Of a stretch of DNA of 64,000 bases, positions 1 to 6,414 are shown in pieces. Position numbers and translations under genes: made by a program. The stretch is from Acidobacteriaceae bacterium TAA 166 (GTDB lineage: Bacteria; Acidobacteriota; Terriglobia; Terriglobales; Acidobacteriaceae): positions 1,042,685-1,106,684 of the forward strand of contig ATWD01000002.1 in assembly GCA_000421065.1 (NCBI GenBank). Reading direction: 5' to 3'. Positions within the stretch are counted from its first letter, which is position 1. Each line of letters begins with the position of its first letter. The notes under the pieces are model-generated. The model had not been told where the DNA came from. It did no database searches and was given only the letters and a program-made list of their open reading frames with translations.

Positions 1-2323
1 TAACCGTCCCGAGGAAAGTGACACTATTCTTCCTCTCGTAATTGAGGCGTCCCCATTCCCCTTGATTGGAATAGCTTGACTGTGGAGTGCCGTTGCCCGG
101 ACTGTAGGCTTTGAAGTTCACATATCCATAGCTCACAGATAAGCTAAAGCGCTTGTAACTGTGCTGCTCGATGGTGAACGTAGCCGAGGGGCCGGCAGCG
201 GGAGAGGAATTTTGATACTGGACCATATTCTCGTCGGGCGCAATTGGACGCGTCGCCAGAAGGGCTGCTGTGGGGTCTGGGGGCGCTCCGACATTGCTGG
301 CCACCTCCGGAGCATTGATATTGACTGTGCGAATAAGACCGTAGCCTTTTCCGTACAAGAATGTGGCGCGAGCGTGCCAGTGATGTAGGAGGTCATGCTC
401 AACATCGGCATAGCTCATGAATGACTTGGATTGAAATAATGTAGGTGACAAGAGATTGATGGTAGTGATTTGAATCGACTGCGGCGTTGGGGTTAAGGGG
501 TCGGTATAACTTGGCGAATATACGGTGATCTCCTTCTGCCGGGTTCCATTCAGCCGATAGACATTGGTTGCGTCGCTCGGGTTGATAGCGACCGCGAAGA
601 GTCCTGAGCGGACGTGGAACACCCAGGATTGCTTCTTATCCGGTGACCACGCGAGAGCGATCCGGGGATTGAAGTTGACAAATGATCCCGGCGTGGTCTG
701 AAGCTGATAGCGAAGTCCCGTATCGAGAGTGAGCTTCTGCGTGAGCTTGACTGTATCCTGTGCCCACAGATTGACTTGCCATTGCGCTAGCGGAATGAGC
801 GGCGTTCCCGTGGTGACCTGATAAGTCGTTGGCGATCCTCCAGGCAGATTCAGTAGGGCGCGCCGGTATTGTTCGAGAGCACTGATCGTCGTCGTCTGGC
901 CTGTTGGATTGTTGTTCGCATCGAGCGCTGGAGCGCTACCGCCGCCAAACACATAACCACCGTTGAATGTGTCGGAGTCGTAATCATGGATAAAGATGCC
1001 GAGGGACTGGACGCCGAATGCCACTGTGTGTTTTCCGTGTATCACGGTCATATCGTCGTCTATCTCGAGATCACGTTCTCGATTGTTCAGATTTTGGCTG
1101 GTGGCACCTCCACCCAAAAAGTATCCGGAAACCTGAACGGACGGTGCGCTCGACACCGGCGTTTGCTCTGTTCGTTTCCAGCTAAAGCTGATGTGCGTTT
1201 GATGCAGGAGGGTCGGGCTTACCGTCTGCGTGTCGTGGAGTCTCAGGTCGTACTCGGCAAGCAAACTCGAATACCCCGCGTCAGCGAGAGTGAGGCCCCC
1301 GATGCCTTGGTTGTCTTCATTATTGACATTCACAGAGAACGAGAGACCGATGGTATTGCTCGGAGAGACCTGCCAGTCTCCTCGGGCCGAAGCAATCCAG
1401 AGGCGCTCAGGAGCTGAGACCGTTTGCTGCGATGGAACACCATTCCCACGCGGTCCCATGCTGCCATTTGTGTCGAGCGTGACTGCGTTGACTACATTGA
1501 ATTCATCAATGTCGCGCTTTTCGAGTGCCAGAGCGAAATCGCTCTTCTTCGAGAGGATCGGGCCGCTTAGTTCAAAGCCGTATCGCCTCCGCCCGGCAGG
1601 TGTTGCAATGACGGAAAAAGGGTCGGTGGCATTGAAGGTGCCATCGCTATCGGTAAAGAAGGCCGCGCCGTGGAATGTGTCTGCTCCAGGCTTGGTCGTG
1701 ACTTCGATAATGCCTCCGCCAAAAGGGGGCCACCTAGACTTGGCAGAAAATAAGTCTGGGTTGATGCGAATTGAAGCGATGGAGTTCTTTGGTGGGAGAG
1801 CGCTTGGGTTCTGAAACCCATCCACCATAATCATCGACGTGGTTGGATCGCCGCCACCTTCAGCAGCTAACACTTGAAGCTGCCGCAGGAAATCATCAGG
1901 ATCATCGGCGAGCCCCTGCAAAGCCTTTGTGTTTAGAGTCGTTGTAGCACCACCGCCGTCGATCTCTGAATCTCCGTTCACCTGGACATCCGCCTGTACG
2001 GTTGCAATCGCCAGTTGGATATTCAGTGTGAGTGGTTGATCCGCTCTCTTTCGCGCCTGTACCTTCTTGGTCTCGAAGCCGGAAGCGCTCACCTCCAGCG
2101 TGACTTGTCCTGACGAAACGCAAACAAGCGAATAATGGCCGACCACATCGGATGTGACCGTTTGGGCTCTGGCAACCGTGATCATGACACCTGGAATGTT
2201 TGCGTCGGTCTGGTCCGTAATGTTTCCTGATAGTGCGGATGACGCAGGGCATGTCTGTTGAGCGCTGAGCAACGGAACCGACAGCAGAACAAGAAGAACC
2301 GCAGGTAGCTGGGAAATATTCAT
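1..2323 (-). CDS. Oar-like TonB-dependent receptor with N-terminal carboxypeptidase-regulatory domain (3' end outside window)
   Basis: Reading the minus strand from the ATG at 2323-2321, one frame stays open to the left edge, giving at least 774 residues. The product starts with a hydrophobic signal peptide ending near LLSAQQ. A beta-sandwich of the CarboxypepD_reg type follows (SGNITDQTDANIPGV...), then a plug-like segment with LADDPDDFLRQLQ and a run of beta-strand-rich barrel sequence. The same DDPDDF-type motif and domain order occur in the receptor at 55032-57920, so the two are paralogues. This is the Oar/TonB outer-membrane receptor family that is greatly expanded in Acidobacteriota. 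Substrates are usually unknown, often plant polymers or chelates. A perfect hairpin sits just upstream of the start. The C-terminal barrel end cannot be seen. Confidence 0.9.
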   Translation of the reverse strand, partial: MNISQLPAVLLVLLSVPLLSAQQTCPASSALSGNITDQTDANIPGVMITVARAQTVTSDVVGHYSLVCVSSGQVTLEVSASGFETKKVQARKRADQPLTLNIQLAIATVQADVQVNGDSEIDGGGATTTLNTKALQGLADDPDDFLRQLQVLAAEGGGDPTTSMIMVDGFQNPSALPPKNSIASIRINPDLFSAKSRWPPFGGGIIEVTTKPGADTFHGAAFFTDSDGTFNATDPFSVIATPAGRRRYGFELSGPILSKKSDFALALEKRDIDEFNVVNAVTLDTNGSMGPRGNGVPSQQTVSAPERLWIASARGDWQVSPSNTIGLSFSVNVNNEDNQGIGGLTLADAGYSSLLAEYDLRLHDTQTVSPTLLHQTHISFSWKRTEQTPVSSAPSVQVSGYFLGGGATSQNLNNRERDLEIDDDMTVIHGKHTVAFGVQSLGIFIHDYDSDTFNGGYVFGGGSAPALDANNNPTGQTTTISALEQYRRALLNLPGGSPTTYQVTTGTPLIPLAQWQVNLWAQDTVKLTQKLTLDTGLRYQLQTTPGSFVNFNPRIALAWSPDKKQSWVFHVRSGLFAVAINPSDATNVYRLNGTRQKEITVYSPSYTDPLTPTPQSIQITTINLLSPTLFQSKSFMSYADVEHDLLHHWHARATFLYGKGYGLIRTVNINAPEVASNVGAPPDPTAALLATRPIAPDENMVQYQNSSPAAGPSATFTIEQHSYKRFSLSVSYGYVNFKAYSPGNGTPQSSYSNQGEWGRLNYERKNSVTFLGTV

Positions 2324-2332
2324 GGAACCTTG

Positions 2333-2356
2333 CCTCTGAAAGGAAACTTTCAGAGG
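2333..2356 (-). promoter_or_regulatory. Perfect 10-bp hairpin covering the Shine-Dalgarno of the Oar-like receptor
   Basis: CCTCTGAAAG and CTTTCAGAGG are perfect reverse complements separated by 4 nt. On the mRNA strand the 3' arm contains AGAGG, the best Shine-Dalgarno candidate, about 9 nt before the ATG at 2323. The folded form would bury it. This is seen directly; a regulatory role is inference. Confidence 0.5.
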
Positions 2357-2407
2357 AAGGGTGAATTCCGGGAAAGAATGCAACGAACGCGCACTTTAGG
2401 TCAATGA

Positions 2408-3492
2408 ATGGCGTCAAGTCGCCGGGCTGACGCCGCCCCGTACGATCACTTCATCCGGGAGGTGTCCTGGGGGGTGATCCCCAACACGGCAGAGGATATC
2501 GCCAAGTTGGCGAAGCGGCTGGCGAAGCATGGGGAACTCGATTTCTGTTACGAAGCAAGCGGTTGCGGCTACGGCATCCACCGCCAGCTAACAGCGCTCG
2601 GGCACAAGTGCATCGTGGTCGCACCGTCCATGATCCCGCGCAAGCCCGGAGAACGGATTAAGACCGACCGGCGAAATTCCGAGAAGCTCGCCGTTCTGCA
2701 CCGTTCGGGCGATCTAACGCCAGTGTGGATTCCAGACACCACTCACGAAGCGCTTCGCGACCTGGTCAGAGCACGCGTGGATGCATCGATGCACCTGATG
2801 CGTGCACGCCAGCAGCTGCTCGCATTTCTGCTCCGGCATGGCCGTAGCTACCCGACAGGCAAGCACTGGACGCAGCGCCACCGCAGTTGGCTTGCTGGCC
2901 AGAAGTTTGAAGAGCACGCTCATGGCATCGTCTTCCAGGATTACCTCGAGACGGTCTGGACCGCCCAGCAGAGAAGAGATGCCCTGATCGAGCGCATCTC
3001 GGCGATGGTCGGAAGGTGGTTGCTCGGGCCACTGGTCGAAGCGTTGCGAGGATTGCGTGGCATCGACATGATCTCCGCAGCTACGTTTATCGCGTCCACC
3101 GGCGATCTCAGTCGCTTTGGGTCACCGCGGATGCTGATGGGTATCTCGGCCTGGTTCCTTCCGAGCATTCCAGCGGTGGAACGGTACGTCGCGGCGGTAT
3201 CACTAAGACTGGCAACCGCGAAGCCCGACGCATGCTCATCGAAGCGGCGGCGTGGAGTTACCAGTACCCTGCACGTATAGCGAAGGAGAAGGCTGAGATT
3301 CTTGTACGGCTACCGAAGAACGTTCGCGACATCGCCTGGAAGGCACAGACCAGACTCTGCACCCGGTATCGCTCCATGGTCGCCAGAGGCAATGTTGTTG
3401 CTGCGATCGCGCGCAAACTCGCCGGCTTCATCTGGGCGATTGGTCAGGAAGTGAGATGTAACAACTTCTCGATCACGGCAGCGCTGGTGTGA
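2408..3492 (+). pseudogene. IS110-family transposase, N-terminally truncated and frameshifted
   Basis: Residues encoded from about 2460 to 3145 match the IS110 transposase pattern (IPNTAEDIAKL, CYEASGCGYGIHRQL, DLVRARVD, LRGLRGIDMISA). The reading frame then shifts: SPRMLMG continues in another frame as YLGLVPSEHSSGG...GITKTGNREARRMLIEAAWSYQ-like sequence and ends at the TGA at 3490-3492. A one-base deletion near 3140 (ATG GGT ATC where ATG GGN TAT is expected) explains this. The usual first 25-30 residues with the first catalytic aspartate are missing, and a stop lies just upstream at 2402. It is therefore a dead insertion-sequence remnant. No clear terminal repeats were seen, as is usual for IS110. 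Confidence 0.85.
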
Positions 3493-3496
3493 TCGC

Positions 3497-3909
3497 TCAC
3501 TTTGCGAACTTCTCCACGAGCCAGCCGTAGGTAGTCCTGAGATCATTTGTTCTCAGCCGAGTCTTTTCCTCTATGCAGGCAAGATAGGCAGGATTTGCTC
3601 CACCAGTACCTCCCTTATAGAGATCACGCTCGGCTCCACACGTTGCATCCCGGAACTGAATCCAGAGCGTTGTGATGCACGCAGCTTCTGTTGGTCATCG
3701 GCCTGCAGAACTGCCAAGACTTGCCCGTACGTCTCGTTGAGTTTGCGGTCGGCATCTTTGGCCGCTTTGTTGAAGCAATTCGCAACATCGACCGTTATCG
3801 TCACATTTCGGCAAGGAGCATCAGCCAAGTTCATGTGCTGGGCGTGAGCTGTCGTCAGGCAAGAGAAGAGGACAACGCCTATGGCAACAGAGTAGGTGAG
3901 AGGCTTCAT
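3497..3909 (-). pseudogene. LprI/DUF1311-like lysozyme-inhibitor-type secreted protein, single-base frameshift
   Basis: The ATG at 3909 starts a signal peptide (MKPLTYSVAIGVVLFSCLTTAHAQ) followed by a short cysteine-containing helical domain (CRNVTITVDVANCFNKAAKDADRKLNETYGQVL) typical of DUF1311/LprI-like periplasmic proteins. After QKLRASQRS the frame breaks. In the neighbouring frame it continues as WIQFRDATCGAERDLYKGG...LACIEEKTRLRTND and ends at the TGA at 3497-3499. Adding one base in CGC TC-TGG restores the full family domain of about 137 residues. Without the repair the product ends at 3571 with an unrelated tail. A sequencing deletion is a possible alternative to true decay. Confidence 0.8.
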
Positions 3910-4234
3910 GAAAGGAAGATAGCAGAGCTCTTCAGCCTTCACAGCAGCAGAAGAACGCTGTTTCAAGATCTATGGTCTGGGGAGCCGGGCAAGCGGTCAT
4001 GGTGATCCTCGAGAGCCCCTTGGGCAGGATGAATATCCGACGCCCGCGCTAAGTCCGAGGCAAGCCTGCGACGACACATACTCATGCGGTATCCAACCCG
4101 CGTATGGAAGTTTTAGCGACTGTCGCTGAACATTGTCCGGTTCCCCAGACCATAGAACATACTAAGTACACCTGCTCATGTAGCAGGGATGAAACCCCTG
4201 CGCCTGACCATTGACAAAAGACATGGAAGGGGCC

Positions 4235-4304
4235 CTGCCCTGATCGCGCGGCGCAAGGGTTTCCCCAATCTTCCGCGCTGCGCTTGTGCAGACCTCCACT
4301 GCGC
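4235..4304 (+). repeat. Diverged copy of the sequence upstream of ardC in element B
   Basis: The sequence around CGCGGCGCAAGGGTTTCCC and CTTCCGCGCTGCGCTTGTG closely matches 43261-43332 in the intact conjugative element (CGCGGCGCAAGGGGTTTCCC, CTTCCGCGCTTCGCTTGTG). It lies directly before the ParB relic. In the relic, the ardC and DUF6908-like genes that separate this block from parB in element B are missing. Confidence 0.7.
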
Positions 4305-4833
4305 TCCGTCCTTTCCGCTCCCCTGAGTATTGCAACCTGCCTCTCGCACAGTTGCAGGAGTCACCCACCAATCCCCGCCACCGCTTCGATGAGCGCAGCT
4401 TGCACGAACTGGCGGAGAGCTTCAAGACGCAGGGAGTCTTGCAGCCCTTGCTTGTCCGCGCCGTGGAGATCAACAGCTGTGAAGTCATCGCTGAAGCGCG
4501 GAGGTTTCGCGCCGCCGCTCTTGCAGAATTGAAAGAGGTTCCCGTCCGCGTCGTCCAGCTATCGGATGCGGCTGTGCGGGAGTCGCAGCTCACCGAGAAC
4601 CTGCTAAGGAAGATGTGCATCCTTACGAGGAGGCGCTGGCCTTCCGGCATACCTACCGGGCGAATCTCTCAGAATCGGGACTCCCGCTGGAGGTTCAGCA
4701 GAAACTCATGCGCCACGCCGACATCGCTATGACCACGAGATACGGTCAAAGTTCCATGTTGAACGTGACCCGCCCGGCCAATGTCCAAATCGTCGAAAAT
4801 GGTAATGAAAGGGGGGCAAAAAGAAATAACTGA
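4286..4833 (+). pseudogene. Chimeric relic: ParB N-terminus joined to tyrosine-integrase C-terminus
   Basis: From about 4325 one frame encodes a ParB/Srx-type nuclease-like domain (LPLAQLQESPTNPRHRFDE, LAESFKTQGVLQPLLV, EARRFRAAALAELKEVPVRVV, ESQLTENL). This resembles the intact ParB at 44928-46502. Near 4608 a one-base slip changes frame to KEDVHPYEEALAF, still ParB. From about 4652 the sequence becomes RHTYRANLSESGLPLEVQQKLMRHADIAMTTRYG, the HxxR...H...Y end of a tyrosine recombinase like those at 22769 and 60174. The switch falls at TTCCG, shared by the two gene types. The integrase tail ends about 60 bp before the tRNA fragment at 4896, as expected for the right end of an element. This is the collapsed remnant of an older member of the same element family. 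Confidence 0.8.
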
Positions 4834-4868
4834 AACAGCGGCCTGACGCGACAGGTCCAAACTGTTCA

Positions 4869-4888
4869 GTTATTGTTCAGTTGAATTT
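4869..4888. repeat. 20-bp repeat near att1; identical copy at 24192-24211
   Basis: GTTATTGTTCAGTTGAATTT occurs just left of the first tRNA fragment and again about 100 bp right of the second. A related stretch (TTATTGTTCAGTCG) lies near 24303. It may be a recombinase arm site or a shared element end. This is a direct sequence match; the role is inferred. Confidence 0.6.
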
Positions 4889-4895
4889 TCCTAAA

Positions 4896-4940
<45 letters not shown>

Positions 4941-5210
4941 GCGTCAACTGATTGATACTAAAAGACATTGCTCAGAGCGGCTGGCGTTCAAAAAGAGCAA
5001 CTTAGAGTGAACGGTAGGTCTTAATGTGAGGGCAAAGTGGGGCCGTTTTTCGCGGGGTCAGACTGGCCAGAATCTTTGGGGCGCTAAACCATAGAAGTGC
5101 TTCAGCTCCACTCAAGCCTCTAATCTACAGCAGGATAGCTCTATGTTCATTTCCGTCTAGGTTGATAGCGTGGGATTGCGTACAGTCCTCGGAATTATTG
5201 ATTCTCTACA
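4941..5210. other. Left end of element A, no gene recognised
   Basis: This stretch lies between att1 and the promoter of the nucleotidyltransferase gene. No convincing reading frame, RNA or strong repeat was seen. Confidence 0.4.
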
Positions 5211-5246
5211 TGACTGATTGTTCTCAAATCGAGTACAATTGTTCTC
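5210..5246 (+). promoter_or_regulatory. Probable promoter and autoregulatory operator of the nucleotidyltransferase/HEPN-like pair
   Basis: TACAAT at 5234-5239 is a good -10 box with a weak -35 (ATGACT, 5210-5215, 18 bp apart). TTGTTCTC is repeated at 5218-5225 and 5239-5246, 21 bp apart (two helical turns). GAGTACAATTGTTCTC (5231-5246) is a 16-bp palindrome with one mismatched pair that covers the -10 box. There is no Shine-Dalgarno before the ATG at 5250, so a leaderless mRNA is likely. Autoregulation by the encoded winged-helix protein is inferred. Confidence 0.5.
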
Positions 5247-5249
5247 GTT

Positions 5250-5852
5250 ATGGGAACGAACTCAAAGTCGCTGGGCGACCTGCTTTTTGGGCAGACCCGA
5301 GGTCGTGTCCTAGCGTTGCTCTATGGTATGCCTGACCAGACTTTCTTTGTTCGCCAGATAGCAAGGGAGATCGGAACCAGCGTCGGCAGCGTCCAGCGAG
5401 AATTGGAAAACCTGTCGGAAGTTGGATTGCTCAATCGGACAACGATAGGGCGACAGGTCTTCTATCAGGCAAATAGTCACCACCCGGCATTTGCAGACGT
5501 TCGTTCGTTGATCGCAAAGACTTCAGGTATCTTTCATCAGCTTCGTTCCGCTCTGGCCCCCCTTGCTTCACAAATCATCTTTGCTCTGGTCTACGGGTCG
5601 ATTGCGCGGGGGGACGAGGATGCGGGAAGTGATGTCGATTTGATGATCGTGGGGAATGTGACTCTGGATGACGTGCTGGCTCAATTGACTTCAGTAGAAA
5701 ACGCCATTGGACGGCCCATCAACCCAACCGTCTATTCTCTAAAAGAATTCAAAGCCAAGATTAAAGACGGAAATCACTTCTTAACCTCGGTATTGCATGG
5801 CAAAAAAATGCTCTTGATCGGAGATGAAGATGAGCTTAGAAAAATGGGCTGA
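5250..5852 (+). CDS. Winged-helix nucleotidyltransferase (MNT-type)
   Basis: This 200-residue protein has an N-terminal winged-helix domain (about 10-75, VRQIAREIGTSVGSVQRELENLSEVGLL) and a minimal nucleotidyltransferase domain. The catalytic signature GSIARGDEDAGSDVD at 116-130 has the G-S and D-x-D features of the fold. Such proteins usually transfer AMP or another nucleotide onto a partner or RNA and often pair with a HEPN protein in toxin-antitoxin or abortive-infection modules. The next gene overlaps its end and is such a candidate partner. The N-terminal DNA-binding domain suggests that it represses its own promoter, where repeats overlap the -10 box. Confidence 0.75.
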   Translation: MGTNSKSLGDLLFGQTRGRVLALLYGMPDQTFFVRQIAREIGTSVGSVQRELENLSEVGLLNRTTIGRQVFYQANSHHPAFADVRSLIAKTSGIFHQLRSALAPLASQIIFALVYGSIARGDEDAGSDVDLMIVGNVTLDDVLAQLTSVENAIGRPINPTVYSLKEFKAKIKDGNHFLTSVLHGKKMLLIGDEDELRKMG

Positions 5853-6279
5853 ATACGGGTGGCTCAAAGCCGAACCCTCCAGTCCTGACGAGATCAGGGA
5901 CTTGTTGGGGATTGTCACTCGCGCTCTCAAGGACTCGAAGGTGGAGGCAATCTCCGACGATCTCCGCTTCCAGGCGGCATTCAGTGCGGCGCTGACGTCC
6001 GCGAATATCGCTTTGCGGGCAAGTGGCTACCGTACCAGAGTGCAGACCGGGCATCATCAGAAAATTGTCGAATCCCTGGAACTCACACTCAAGAGCGATC
6101 CGAAACTGATTCAGAAGCTGAAAGTCTTCTCGAAGAAACGGAATGCAACCAGCTACGACGCGGCTGGCAATATCTCAGAACAGGAACTCGAACAGGCGAT
6201 TAAAGCCGCGGAAGAATTGCAACAAGGCATTTCTACATGGTTGAAGCAAAATCATTCCGAATTGTTAAAACCCTCTTAG
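5830..6279 (+). CDS. HEPN-like partner protein of the nucleotidyltransferase
   Basis: This all-alpha protein of about 149 residues overlaps the upstream gene by 23 bp. An ATG also exists at 5824, but GGAG at 5820-5823 is better placed for 5830. The pattern (helical, SAALTSANIALRASGYR, then KKRNATSYDAAGNISEQELEQAI) resembles HEPN-family partners of MNT nucleotidyltransferases. The RN...Y motif is present at the expected place, but the histidine of the classical R-x4-6-H RNase motif is not, so RNase activity is uncertain. It most likely forms a two-gene toxin-antitoxin or accessory module guarding the defence operon downstream. Confidence 0.55.
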   Translation: MSLEKWAEYGWLKAEPSSPDEIRDLLGIVTRALKDSKVEAISDDLRFQAAFSAALTSANIALRASGYRTRVQTGHHQKIVESLELTLKSDPKLIQKLKVFSKKRNATSYDAAGNISEQELEQAIKAAEELQQGISTWLKQNHSELLKPS

Positions 6280-6414
6280 GTGCTATTGTTCCTACTTGCA
6301 TTGGGAATTGCGTTAAAAGTCTAGCTTGTGGGAGATTGCGTAGAAGAACAATGGCAACAGGATGTATTTAGCCAAGTCAATGAGTGGCGTCACACACTTG
6401 GCCTGAGAAAGTGA

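Noticed and set aside
133..2417. Several short separate frames on both strands at the left edge
   Set aside because: Translation of the minus strand from 2323 shows one unbroken receptor frame to the edge; the short frames are shadows, and the receptor is not broken.
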